Below, piece by piece: positions 33,601 to 42,168 of a stretch of 59,140 nt of DNA; position 1 is the first letter of the stretch, and the number at the start of each line of letters is the position of its first letter. Location of the stretch: the NCBI GenBank assembly GCA_905214995.1, contig CAJMOT010000001.1, forward strand, positions 1 through 59,140, written 5' to 3'. Position numbers and translations under genes: made by a program. The notes beneath the pieces were generated by a model, which worked only from the letters and a program-made list of their open reading frames with translations, made no database searches and was not told the DNA's origin. Source of the DNA: an uncultured bacterium. Lineage in GTDB: Bacteria; Verrucomicrobiota; Verrucomicrobiia; Opitutales; Intestinicryptomonadaceae.

Positions 33601-34547
33601 CGGATTGCGACGCGGTAAAGCTTGCCGGCGCGGGAGCTTCGGCGCGCTTCATAAACTGCGACGCCGGAAAATTCGAGAACGGAACCGCCGAGATGTCCGC
33701 GGACAAAATGAAAAACCACGCGCGGGTAATCGTGGATTTCGGCAAAAAGTTTTCGCTTCCGGAAAATGCCGCGGAGGGTAGCCTGTCTTTCGATATCGAC
33801 GTCGGCGCCGGCAATTCCGCGCCGGAGCTCTACGCCGCTCTCGACAAGACGGTTGACAATATCCGCCGTTCCACGAGGGGAATGCTCGAAGACCTCGGCG
33901 AGGGCAGGTACCGCGCGCAGATTCCGCTATCCGCCCTTCTGAAAGGGGAGCGCGATTCCTTCGAGCGCGTCATTGTCCAAGTGCACGGAGCCCCGAATGG
34001 GTTTGAAAAGATAAAGATCGGAAATTTCGCGCTCGTCGCGTACCGCTCGGCAAATCCGTTCAGAAACGACGCGTTTGAGACTTCCCAATGGGGCGGGGTC
34101 AAAATGTCCAAAGGGCGGGGATACGTGTCGTTCGGTCTCGACAATGACAGCAGCAAGTGGTGTCTCGGAACTTTGAAATTCCTCAGGCCGGTTCCCGTTC
34201 CGGAGGATTTCGGGAAAAAGAGCCTGGTCTTTGAAATCAACGCCGGCCAGGACGTATTGGGCAACAGGAATATCGGCTCGCAGAACTTCCAGATGAACTT
34301 TTCATATCTGGACGCGAAGGGCGAAAAGGCATCTGCGGAAAATATAGTCGTCTCGAAGGGCGGATTTATTTCAGGGGGCGCGGTGGACGGACTCCCCGCG
34401 ACTTGGCAGAAGGTGTCGATACCGGTTGCGCGGATGATGCCGAAGGGGGCGGACGGCGTTTCGGCGATAACCTCCATCGCGCTTCAATACATGCTTCTGC
34501 CCGCCGACAGGGCGGGGGTTCAGATAAGAAACATAAGGTTTGAGTAG
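30684..34547 (+). CDS. Large secreted clan GH-A glycoside hydrolase (GH42-like)
   Basis: A 1287-residue exported protein (signal peptide ending near LALEDYK). Residues about 55-430 form a putative TIM barrel: acid/base Glu229 in ELFNEPDYDD and probable nucleophile Glu370 in FDGETYMGHTR. Residues about 500-590 look like the Rossmann/GATase-like domain that follows the barrel in GH42 (DVAVLYSYPTNRL, ALVCAGAAS). The last 650 residues are beta-rich and contain two CBM-like segments, one ending in the RAGVQIRNIRFE terminus. GH42 beta-galactosidase is the nearest family by architecture, but agarase-like relatives are possible and the substrate is unknown. The in-frame ORF back to 30195 overlaps DUF1080 and is rejected. 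A relic of a paralogue lies at 24797-24890. Confidence 0.85.
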   Translation: MRNIIRFARFAALAAVCPAALALEDYKKPVAEDADFFPPFDSIKPPLLMPRDAKLEFSKEGHFLVDGEPRYMEGTIFYEGESISFGVPTYGYPPSLKWLYETTQNYEDLQRLGFDTVGTGVPNDWMRKYRKRFIHMRINDEAFLRYAKSGLPLYIDFTASEWSHGGLKYAEGMPPAKEAFTVPGRSYHWMPYSANAPEGRQLWREMWEGGAEFLKKRGIKPFMYELFNEPDYDDLSEYNRKLFAKKMKSKYGGKISRLNAAWGASYSNFDEISGFKNYDENAGLFVEWVKFMEDSFAGLCKFGAKVIREADGRPDVGVCFQPIFLDGNNVNIYKADRHLDAVCSSTGGGDFFQARFMRAIADGKPIFDGETYMGHTRESFRNKILEQYMRGYNASYLFKWSRRPNDPAWKLENGGVRLAEKFPYMVLNPYAAHPRALLGLMDAKRAIFSVNGLFTPRDRGVKSDVAVLYSYPTNRLQRYPKAPPLQTDMEKKVAAALEYSQVQYDIVLEEQLKSGRQNRYKALVCAGAASYKATPRRLLEYAEGGGTLVLFFDALTLDEYGKPLGETIAGIEFGEDRSAVSGELKIGGESMRAFRFKSVKMPEGWTPIGEIGGEPAVWEKPAGKGKMVFVNAKVSVADLRRLAFEILRRSGVEKLCGVENAITGAPCGAVEMAKARAGGKVGYFIFNRSLDAEAVALAPKEDLVFAEILSRKIIERDAEGRIILPLKSGEPAVLVGSPKGEAAREFEGFKRVSGADAARGAADWDRKLREEKMKSAKAFDVPAANLRTIPMREFANLDCSADIPLGGSFGKLKSLPWSVENCNGIPFDFIRPDHNKNLTAIGLGDFGAKGKFSEVRGVKIDSKASALYFLHAAAGDAEGEIAKYAVNYSDGSKAEIPIVMNRNVGAWDAVLNPDKNAETVAGFINPDNRGLYVWKWENPFPHKLIESVDAVLTRPSAAYFAAGITAESPSGDSDCDAVKLAGAGASARFINCDAGKFENGTAEMSADKMKNHARVIVDFGKKFSLPENAAEGSLSFDIDVGAGNSAPELYAALDKTVDNIRRSTRGMLEDLGEGRYRAQIPLSALLKGERDSFERVIVQVHGAPNGFEKIKIGNFALVAYRSANPFRNDAFETSQWGGVKMSKGRGYVSFGLDNDSSKWCLGTLKFLRPVPVPEDFGKKSLVFEINAGQDVLGNRNIGSQNFQMNFSYLDAKGEKASAENIVVSKGGFISGGAVDGLPATWQKVSIPVARMMPKGADGVSAITSIALQYMLLPADRAGVQIRNIRFE

Positions 34548-34566
34548 CCCCCGCCCGCGGGCGCGC

Positions 34567-34612
34567 AAAAAAAAAGAAACCCTCCGGCGCGCGCCGGAAG
34601 GTTTCTTTTTTT
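34567..34612. terminator. Bidirectional intrinsic terminator
   Basis: A 15-bp hairpin with a single mismatch (34576-34590 with 34591-34605), flanked by a run of A on the left (34567-34575) and T on the right (34606-34612). It serves both the glycosidase (plus) and the convergent coiled-coil gene (minus). Confidence 0.92.
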
Positions 34613-34627
34613 CCAAAAAGTTTTCGC

Positions 34628-36040
34628 TCAGATTTCCGAGGCGATTTTTTCGGCGGATTCGGCGGCGGCTTTCGCCTTTTCGACGCCATCTTCCGTCTTT
34701 TTTGCGGCGGCTTCCGCGAGCTTCTCAAATTGCGCCTTGAATATGGCGCGGCGCGATTCGAGTATTTTGTTAGAGGTCTCCGCCGTCTGTATGCGCGACT
34801 GCATCGCCTGCGCGCGGGAGAATAGCGATATGGCGTCCATCGAGAGGCTCTGCGCCGCGTTTATGTCGGCGTCTATCGCCGCATTTTGCAGTTGCGCTTC
34901 GTTGGCGGCGTCGCGCAGAAACTTCGCGGCCTCGCGGATTTCAAACGCGGCGTTCGAGATTTTCGAAAATTCGCCGAGAAATTCCGCGCGCAGATTTTGC
35001 GGCTTTTGGGCTGCCGCCGCGGAATTTCGCATTTCAGGCGGGGCGGCGTATAGGGTAGCAGGGGTTCTCGCCGCTTCCCCCTTCGATTTCATCGCGAACT
35101 GATCCGCCGCGTCTGCGGCTGCGAATCCGGCGTCGTAGACTCCCCGCTCCCATTTGCCGGCGGAGATTTTCGGCAGGGCGGAGAAAATCGAAATGCGGGA
35201 AAATTCGGCGTCCGCGAATTTTCCGGAGGCCGGAATTTTGTTGAGGACGAGGTCGGCGAGCTTCCCGTAAGATTTCATGAGGACGGCGCGCGCGCCGTTT
35301 GCGTCTCCGGCGCATTTGGCGAGCTCCTTGCCAGCTTGGGCGTACTGTTCGGCGAGCTCTTCGAGGGGCGCCTTTATGTTTCCGATTTTCTCAGAGTTTT
35401 CCGCGTTGAGCGATTCGAGGCGCGCCGCGTACTCTTCGGCGAGGGCAACGGCGGGCGCCACGCCCTCCATTTTGGGAGTAGCCACGGAGATGTTTACGAG
35501 GGTTGACGAAAGAAATTCCTCCGCGGATTTTAGCGACGCCGCGGCGGATTGGAAATCAGCCTGGACGGATTCAAATTCGCGCTTGTCCTGGTACATATTC
35601 CCGGGGTTTTGCGCCACTTTCGGCCGCAACGCCTCTATCGCGGCTTCAATGCTTTTTATTTTTGCGCGCGCCATCGGCAGGATTTTTTCGACGTCTTCGA
35701 GCGTCGATTTCGCGCTTTTAAACCCTTCCACATCGGCGACGAAAGCCGTTTTGAACGCCGCTATCCGCCTTTTGATGGATTGGGAGGAATTTTCGAGCTC
35801 CGCGAAGTCGCGGGCGAGCGACCGGAATTCCCCTTCCTTTTGGGAGAGCGAGGAGCTTTCGGCGTTGAAAATAGAGTCCGCGGAGCGGATCAGGTTTTGG
35901 GCGTCGGAAAACGAGGCGAACGCGGCTTTCATTTCGGCGCGCGCGGCCTCGATTTCCCCCGCCGCGTTTTCGGGTTCGGCGAATGCGGCAGCGCATGCGC
36001 ATGCCGCGAACAGCGGTATAAGTGCGTTTTGTGTTTTCAT
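34628..36040 (-). CDS. Secreted Ala/Glu-rich coiled-coil protein of unknown function
   Basis: A 470-residue protein with a signal peptide (MKTQNALIPLFAACACAAAFA). The mature chain is almost entirely alpha-helical with long heptad-like stretches (AAGEIEAARAEMKAAFASF, SIKRRIAAFKTAF, KSIEAAIEALRPKVA) and a shorter non-helical middle around 290-345. No enzymatic motif is seen. It may be a periplasmic structural or scaffold protein. It follows priA by 56 nt on the same strand and ends at the bidirectional terminator. I do not recognise a family. Confidence 0.75.
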   Translation of the reverse strand: MKTQNALIPLFAACACAAAFAEPENAAGEIEAARAEMKAAFASFSDAQNLIRSADSIFNAESSSLSQKEGEFRSLARDFAELENSSQSIKRRIAAFKTAFVADVEGFKSAKSTLEDVEKILPMARAKIKSIEAAIEALRPKVAQNPGNMYQDKREFESVQADFQSAAASLKSAEEFLSSTLVNISVATPKMEGVAPAVALAEEYAARLESLNAENSEKIGNIKAPLEELAEQYAQAGKELAKCAGDANGARAVLMKSYGKLADLVLNKIPASGKFADAEFSRISIFSALPKISAGKWERGVYDAGFAAADAADQFAMKSKGEAARTPATLYAAPPEMRNSAAAAQKPQNLRAEFLGEFSKISNAAFEIREAAKFLRDAANEAQLQNAAIDADINAAQSLSMDAISLFSRAQAMQSRIQTAETSNKILESRRAIFKAQFEKLAEAAAKKTEDGVEKAKAAAESAEKIASEI

Positions 36041-36096
36041 GGCTTTTGTATGTTAGACGCCGCGAAAGGCGATTTGTTTTGCGGCATCGCGAAATT

Positions 36097-38325
36097 TTAC
36101 ATCATCGACATCGGATCCACGTCGAGCGCGTCCTCTACGTCCTCGTCCATCGGAAATTCCCTCCGCAGCTTTGCGATTTCCGCCACCGCCGCGCGCACGT
36201 TTTGCGTGAAGTACCAGATGTGCCACCTGTAAAAGTCTTCGGATTTTTCGAGCGGGGCGGGTGACGGCCCGCGGATCGAGCAGAATCCGCCGATCTTCGC
36301 CTCGGCGGCCTCCGCCCATTTCTCGGCGTAAAATTCGAGCTTTTCCTCGCTGCGAGAGCGGAATATGTGGCGTATCAGGCGCGTCGAGGGCGGATAGCCG
36401 TACTCGGCGCGGTTTTCGAGCTCCTCCTCCAAAAACGACTCCATGTCGTCGCGCTTTGCGTACTGTATGGGCGCGGCCTCCGGCGTCATCGTTTGGACTA
36501 TAACCTCCCCGCGCGCCTCGCCCCTCCCCGCGCGGCCAGCCACCTGCACTATGAGCTGGTAGGTCTTTTCGGCGGCGCGGAAATCCGGCATGTGCAGGCT
36601 TATGTCGGCGTCGATTATCCCCACGAGCGTGACCCGCGGGAAGTCGAGCCCCTTGGCTATCATCTGCGTGCCGACGAGTATGTCGAGCTTCCCGCGCCGG
36701 AAGTCGCCGAGGATTCTGCGGTAGTTGTCGCGCCTCTTCATGGCGTCCCTGTCCATGCGCCCGATTCTCGCGGCGGGGAACATCGCGGATATCGCCTCCT
36801 CGATTTTCTGCGTTCCCGCCCCGCGCCACTTGGCCTTGGGCGAGCCGCATTTCCCGCACGCGCGCGGGGCCTTCGCTGTGTAGCCGCACAGGTGGCACTT
36901 CACGACGTCTTCCCTCTTGTGCCACGTCATGCTGACCGAGCAGTGCGGGCACTCCTCGACCGCCCCGCAATCGGGGCACTCGAATATTTTGGAGTATCCC
37001 CTGCGGTTGAGGAAGAGAATCGCCTGCTCCCCGTCGTCGAGCCTCCGCGCGAGCTTTTCCGCCAGAATGTTGGAGATTGCCGCCCCGGGCTTTTCGCGCT
37101 TCATGTCCACGATGAACACGGAGGGCATGGAAGACCCGTCTATGCGGCTGGAGATTCTGGATAGGGCGTATTTGCCGGTTTTCGCGTTGTTGAGCGTTTC
37201 GAGAGCGGGGGTGGCGGAGCCGAGCACGCAGGCGCATCCGGCGATTTTTGCGCGGTATACGGCGACGTCCCTGCCGTTGTAGCGCGGCGCCTTGTCCTGC
37301 TTGTATGCGGCGTCGTGCTCTTCGTCCACTATTATGAGGCGCAGATTTTTGAGGGGGGCGAACACGCAGCTGCGCGCGCCGACGACGACTTTTGCCTCTC
37401 CGCGCGCCAACGCCCTCCACGCGTCGAGCCGTTGCCCGTCCGACAGCCCGCTGTGCCACACCACCAGACCGCAGTCGCCGAGCCTGCTTTTGAGCCTCCC
37501 GACCGTCTGGGGGGTCAGCGCGATTTCCGGAACGAGGAATATGCACGTTCCGCCGCCGTCGAGGGCTTTTTTCATGGCGCGCATGTAGACTTCAGTCTTT
37601 CCCGAACCCGTCACGCCGTAGAGCAGGCGCGTTTTGAAGGCGCGCGCGGCGATGTCGGATGAGATTTCCCCGAACGCCTTTTGCTGTTGGGCGTTGAGTT
37701 CCGGCGGTTCGGAGGGGACGGCTTCCGCCGCCGACAGGTCGTCGTCGAACGCCGCGCGCCGGATTTCCCTCGCGCGTTGGACGAGCAGCCCCTTTTTGAC
37801 GAGCGCGTCTATTGCCGCGCTCGTCGTCTGGGCGAGCCTTATCAGCGCGGATTTCAATATGGCGTCGGGGTATCCGCCCATAAATTCGAGCAGTTTTCGC
37901 TGCTGCGGGGCGCGGGGCAGGAGGGCGGCGATTTCCTCGGGCGATACGGGGCGGGCGAGGGATATTTCCGCGGCCTCCCTCGCGCCCTTGCCGGCGCGGA
38001 CTACCGCGGGAATCATGGTCTCGAAAATCTGCCGCATTCCGCAGCCGTAGTATTCGCCCATCCACTTTGCGAGTTTCATTAGCTCCGGCGTCAGGACGGG
38101 CTCGGGCTGGACGAAAGAGCGCAGCGGGCGCAGGTTGAAGGAAGCTTCAACTTCCGCCGCCGGGCGTGTGTCCGTCACGATTCCGCAGGCGCTCCCGCCC
38201 CGCAGCGGCACGCTCACAAGCGACCCTACCGCGAGGGGTTCGAGGCTTTCGGGAACGGAGTATGTGAGGGCGCGCTCGATTCCGCTGAACAGCAGGATTG
38301 TCGCCGCGCGTTTTTCGGCGGCCAT
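36097..38325 (-). CDS. priA: Primosomal protein N' (replication restart helicase)
   Basis: PriA reloads the replisome at stalled forks; 742 residues. The N-terminal DNA-binding domain (PLAVGSLVSVPLRGG) leads to Walker A GVTGSGKTEVY, DEEH box IIVDEEHDAAYKQ, the eight-cysteine zinc module (CPDC, CPHC, CHLC, CGKC), and late helicase motifs GTQMIAKGLDFPRVTLVGI and QVAGRAGRGEARG. It starts 4 nt after the secreted gene at 38330. Confidence 0.96.
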   Translation of the reverse strand: MAAEKRAATILLFSGIERALTYSVPESLEPLAVGSLVSVPLRGGSACGIVTDTRPAAEVEASFNLRPLRSFVQPEPVLTPELMKLAKWMGEYYGCGMRQIFETMIPAVVRAGKGAREAAEISLARPVSPEEIAALLPRAPQQRKLLEFMGGYPDAILKSALIRLAQTTSAAIDALVKKGLLVQRAREIRRAAFDDDLSAAEAVPSEPPELNAQQQKAFGEISSDIAARAFKTRLLYGVTGSGKTEVYMRAMKKALDGGGTCIFLVPEIALTPQTVGRLKSRLGDCGLVVWHSGLSDGQRLDAWRALARGEAKVVVGARSCVFAPLKNLRLIIVDEEHDAAYKQDKAPRYNGRDVAVYRAKIAGCACVLGSATPALETLNNAKTGKYALSRISSRIDGSSMPSVFIVDMKREKPGAAISNILAEKLARRLDDGEQAILFLNRRGYSKIFECPDCGAVEECPHCSVSMTWHKREDVVKCHLCGYTAKAPRACGKCGSPKAKWRGAGTQKIEEAISAMFPAARIGRMDRDAMKRRDNYRRILGDFRRGKLDILVGTQMIAKGLDFPRVTLVGIIDADISLHMPDFRAAEKTYQLIVQVAGRAGRGEARGEVIVQTMTPEAAPIQYAKRDDMESFLEEELENRAEYGYPPSTRLIRHIFRSRSEEKLEFYAEKWAEAAEAKIGGFCSIRGPSPAPLEKSEDFYRWHIWYFTQNVRAAVAEIAKLRREFPMDEDVEDALDVDPMSMM

Positions 38326-38329
38326 TTTG

Positions 38330-39766
38330 CTATTGCGCGCTTTCGGCGGCGGCCGCCGCGTTCAGTTCGGCGATTTTGCGGAATATGTCCGCATAGGCGC
38401 GCAGAACGCCCACGCGCGCGGATAGCCTTATCTTTACGGAATTTCTTTCGATGAACGCGAACGCCTCGGAATCTTCCACTTTTCCGTCAAAATCGACCCC
38501 GAATTGCGAAAAAATCGCCTTCATTATCCTCGAATTGTTTATTGCCGCGGCGAAGTCCGCGCCGGAGGCGGCGTATTTTTTCAGCGGATAGTCCGACGGG
38601 GGATTTTTTATTTTTTCAATGGCGGCTTTGACGGCTTCAAGGGAAGTGGCGGACACGAGGTATCCACCCTCCTTTACCATAAACATCTTGGGCGCGCCGG
38701 CGGCGGGGGCGGAGGTCTCGCAGATTTCCATTCCGTCGATTTCCCTTATTTGCGCCTTGAATGGCGGGAGTTCCCCCGAAGTCCCCGCGAAATTTTTCGC
38801 GAATTCCGCGTTCGCCCTTTCCGCCGTTTCGGCGATCTCTTTCAGCGACATGGCGGACGCGGCGACCGACACGCTTTCAAACTGCGCCGGCGGCTTGAAG
38901 TCGAGCGCGGAAGCGGAAGTTGAGGAGGATTCAATCGCGGCGAAGATGGCGTCCCGGGTTTGGGGCGGGATTTCGAGAGAGTCCATCAGCGGCCGCATGA
39001 GCTTTTTGTAAGGGCCGGCGGCGGCTTTGCCGTTTGCGGAGGAGACGGCGGAGAACATGAAGCCCTGCGGTATGAACGCCGCTTCCGCCGCGCGCTTTTT
39101 GAGGGGCAGGGCGTTTATCAGGTTTGCGAGGTCGGAGTTTTCACGCGCGTAGAGGTCGGTTTTTACGCGGACGGAATTCCCGTCGCAGTCGAACGCGATT
39201 TTTACGAGCTCCACGCCGCTTGCGGCCGCTTTGAACGACTCGAACATCTTTTTTGCGCGCGGAATTTCCGGCGCGGGAAGCGAGGCTAAAAATTCGGAGT
39301 CCCTGACGCGCAGTGACAGCATTGAGCCGTCTTTTTCGGATGCGGCGGCTATGGTTTCGTCGGCGTATTTTGACACGTCGGCGGACGGGTCGCCCTTGAT
39401 CTGGACCACCAGCCATCCCCCTTTTTCAAAGCGGCGCATATTGGCCTGCTGCGCGAACTTGAAGAGAACCGACTCCTTCGACGCCTTTACCGCGGCGAAC
39501 GCCAGCGGATCCGCGGGGCTGCCGAACGCGGCAATCCCGAAATTTTCCCTCGCGACGCCCTCGAAATTCGGGTAGCCGAGCGGCGAGAGCGACAGGGCGA
39601 GGGTCATCTCCGCCTGCGGGTCGGGGTAGATTTTCCTCATGAGATCGGCTGCCTTTGCGAAAAATTCCTTCGGATTTTGCGCCGACGCCGAAAGCCAGGG
39701 CTTTTCTGCGGCGAGGGGGGCGCAGCATGCGGCGGCGAATGCGATTATGGCGGCAAATTTTTTCAT
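38330..39766 (-). CDS. Secreted protein of unknown function
   Basis: A 478-residue protein with a clear signal peptide (MKKFAAIIAFAAACCAPLAA). The mature part alternates strands and helices with short repeated motifs (SLSPLGYPNFEGVARENFG, GFMFSAVSSANGK, GGYLVSATSLEAVKAAIEK), the style of DUF3352-like proteins that accumulate in Verrucomicrobiota and Planctomycetota. That resemblance is loose. No active site is seen. It begins the run with priA (4-nt gap) and the coiled-coil protein. Confidence 0.75.
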   Translation of the reverse strand: MKKFAAIIAFAAACCAPLAAEKPWLSASAQNPKEFFAKAADLMRKIYPDPQAEMTLALSLSPLGYPNFEGVARENFGIAAFGSPADPLAFAAVKASKESVLFKFAQQANMRRFEKGGWLVVQIKGDPSADVSKYADETIAAASEKDGSMLSLRVRDSEFLASLPAPEIPRAKKMFESFKAAASGVELVKIAFDCDGNSVRVKTDLYARENSDLANLINALPLKKRAAEAAFIPQGFMFSAVSSANGKAAAGPYKKLMRPLMDSLEIPPQTRDAIFAAIESSSTSASALDFKPPAQFESVSVAASAMSLKEIAETAERANAEFAKNFAGTSGELPPFKAQIREIDGMEICETSAPAAGAPKMFMVKEGGYLVSATSLEAVKAAIEKIKNPPSDYPLKKYAASGADFAAAINNSRIMKAIFSQFGVDFDGKVEDSEAFAFIERNSVKIRLSARVGVLRAYADIFRKIAELNAAAAAESAQ

Positions 39767-39878
39767 TCTGCGGATAAGTTTTTTTTGCGATTTAACGCGA
39801 ATCCGCGCGGCATTTCAAGCGCGTATTTCAGGCGGCTTTCGCGCGGCGCGGGCGCATGTTTTCGGCGGGAAAGCCGCG

Positions 39879-42164
39879 TCAGTCCTTTTTGGGGTCGGCG
39901 GCGTCGCGGAGGATGTCGCCGAGAATGTTGAAACACAGCACCGTCGCGAATATTGCCGCCCCCGGGGTGAGCATCCACCAGAAGCCGAGCATCAAAACTT
40001 TCGTGTCGTTCTGCGCCTGCGCGAGCATCAGCCCCCACGAGGCGGACGGCTCCTGTATCCCGAGGCCGAGGAACGACAGCGCGGCTTCCCCCAAAACGTA
40101 GGCGGGTATGGAGAGGGTTGCGCCCACTATCAGGTAGCTCAGGACATTGGGCAGAAAATGCCTTATTATTATTTTTACGGGAGATTCTCCCATAGCCTTC
40201 GCCGCCTGGACGTACTGGGCGTTTGCGAGGGAAAGCGACATTCCCCTGATGACACGCGCGGTCCCCGCCCAGCCGAGCGCGGAAAGTATTATGACTATCA
40301 TGACGTACATCTGCGCGCTGTCGAAGTGCGGGGCGAGGGCGGAGCGCATGGCGAGCAGCAGGTACAGGCTCGGAATCGCCATGAGAAACTCTACGAACCT
40401 CATCGCCACGAAGTCGAAAGTTCCGCCGAAATATCCCGCGAGCCCGCCCACGAGAAACCCGAGCGCCATGGTTATAGCGATTCCCACAAAGCCTATGCTC
40501 AGCGACACGCGCGCGCCGTAGAGCAGGCGGGAGAACACGTCGCGCCCCGTGGAGTCCGCGCCCAGAAGGTAAACGCGCGCGTCGGGTTCCGGAGAGTCCA
40601 CCCCGAACAGGCGCGCCTTAAACGGTATCAGCCCGAAGATTTTGTAGTCGCTCTTCTCGTCCCTCACGAAAAATTTTATCGGCAGGCTCTCGCCCTCCAC
40701 GGGCTCGTATTGCGCTATGCTCGGATCCGACTGGCGGTAGCATTGGGCGCGCAGCGAGCCGTTTTCAAAGAATATTTTTGTCGGCGGGTGGAAGGATTTG
40801 TCGAGGCACTGTTCGGTCGGCGAGTACGGGGCGAGGAACGGCGCAAAAATTGCGGCGGCGTACATTGCGGCGAGGATCGCGAGGGCGGCGGCGCCGCGCT
40901 TGGATCGCAGCGTCTGGGGGAGGAGGTTCTTGCAGAAGAACGCCGCCGCCCAGCACAGCCCGAGCGCGAGAGTCAGCGCGAGAACCGCGGCGCCCGCCAT
41001 TGTCGCCCGGAAGGAGGCGGTTTTGAGAATGCCGAAGAACGCGGGGAATGTCTCGCACGCCCACGTGAGGAGCGCGGCGGCCGCCGCGACGCACGCCGTG
41101 AAAACGGCGATGCCCTTCGCGGGCGCTTTTTCGCGCTCGAGGCGTATTCGCGGGTCTGCGAGCGCGAGCAGTATGTCGGCTATTAGCTGGCCCGCGACCA
41201 GCATCGCGCAGCCTATCACCACCCCCGCCATCACGACGTACTGGTCCTGCTTGATTATCGCCGCGTATATGAGCTGCCCGAGGCCCGGGTAGTTCATGAC
41301 GTTCTCCACGAGCAGCGCGCCGGAGAGCAGACCCGCAAAGGCGAATCCGAACGATGTGACCACCGGATTTATCGCGTTGCGCAGCACGTGCTTGAACATT
41401 ATGGCGTTCTCGCCCATTCCCTTTGCGCGGGCGGTCGTCACGAAATCCGCACGCGAGTAGTCGAGGAATGTCCCGCGCATCACGCGCATCATAGACGCTA
41501 TTCCGCCGAGCGAAAGGACGAGCGTCGGGAGTATTAGGTGTTTTATCCAGTCGCCGAACTTAGCCGCGGGGGAGAGGAAGTCGTGGAGTATGGAGACCTG
41601 CCCGCCCGTCGGCAGCAGACCCGTGATTGCGGCAAACAACACCGCAAGCAGCGCGAGGAAAAAGTACGGCACGCTTAGCGCGGCGTAGGCGAGAAACGCG
41701 CTTAGCTTGTCGAACGCGGAGTCGCGGCGGACGGCGGCGAGAACCCCGAGCGGAATGGAGACCGCGTAGATTGCGAAGGTGCTCGAGAGCGCGAGCAGAA
41801 GAGTCGGAAAAATTCTCTGCCCGATGAGATCGAGGACGGGTATCTTGTAGCTCCACGAAAACCCGAAGTCGGGCGCGCCGAAATATACGGCGGAATGTTT
41901 GCCCCTCTCGGATTCCGGCAGCAGAAGGCTCGTCTTGACCGGAGAGACGCCGTTGAGCCATCTGCCGTATTGCACGTACCACGGCTTGTCGAGCCCCAGG
42001 CGCATTTCCTCCTGCTTTACGATTTCGGGGCTGATGTCCTTGGAGTTGCGCGCCTCGCTCAGAAAATCCCCCGGGGCGAGGTACATGAGCAGAAACACGA
42101 GCGCGCTGATGCCCAGCATCAGGGGTATCATGGAAAGCAGCCGCCTTGCGATGAATTTCGCCAT
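39879..42164 (-). CDS. Fused OppB-OppC peptide ABC transporter permease
   Basis: A single 761-residue chain containing both permease subunits of a peptide/nickel-type importer. Residues 1-340 are OppB/DppB-like, starting MAKFIARRLLSMIPLMLGIS, with the coupling motif ADFVTTARAKGMGENA and the closing PRIR segment. A roughly 90-residue linker with two extra helices follows, then an OppC/DppC-like half with LLGADSTGRDVFSRLLYGAR and coupling motif AAKAMGESPVKIIIRHFLP. Usually these are two genes. It lies 4 nt after its binding-protein gene; no ATPase gene is adjacent. Confidence 0.9.
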   Translation of the reverse strand: MAKFIARRLLSMIPLMLGISALVFLLMYLAPGDFLSEARNSKDISPEIVKQEEMRLGLDKPWYVQYGRWLNGVSPVKTSLLLPESERGKHSAVYFGAPDFGFSWSYKIPVLDLIGQRIFPTLLLALSSTFAIYAVSIPLGVLAAVRRDSAFDKLSAFLAYAALSVPYFFLALLAVLFAAITGLLPTGGQVSILHDFLSPAAKFGDWIKHLILPTLVLSLGGIASMMRVMRGTFLDYSRADFVTTARAKGMGENAIMFKHVLRNAINPVVTSFGFAFAGLLSGALLVENVMNYPGLGQLIYAAIIKQDQYVVMAGVVIGCAMLVAGQLIADILLALADPRIRLEREKAPAKGIAVFTACVAAAAALLTWACETFPAFFGILKTASFRATMAGAAVLALTLALGLCWAAAFFCKNLLPQTLRSKRGAAALAILAAMYAAAIFAPFLAPYSPTEQCLDKSFHPPTKIFFENGSLRAQCYRQSDPSIAQYEPVEGESLPIKFFVRDEKSDYKIFGLIPFKARLFGVDSPEPDARVYLLGADSTGRDVFSRLLYGARVSLSIGFVGIAITMALGFLVGGLAGYFGGTFDFVAMRFVEFLMAIPSLYLLLAMRSALAPHFDSAQMYVMIVIILSALGWAGTARVIRGMSLSLANAQYVQAAKAMGESPVKIIIRHFLPNVLSYLIVGATLSIPAYVLGEAALSFLGLGIQEPSASWGLMLAQAQNDTKVLMLGFWWMLTPGAAIFATVLCFNILGDILRDAADPKKD

Positions 42165-42168
42165 GCCC

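Noticed and set aside
39639..41186. 515-codon plus-strand ORF opposite the fused permease
   Set aside because: His/Arg-rich shadow with no hydrophobic pattern; the minus-strand frame carries both permease signatures.
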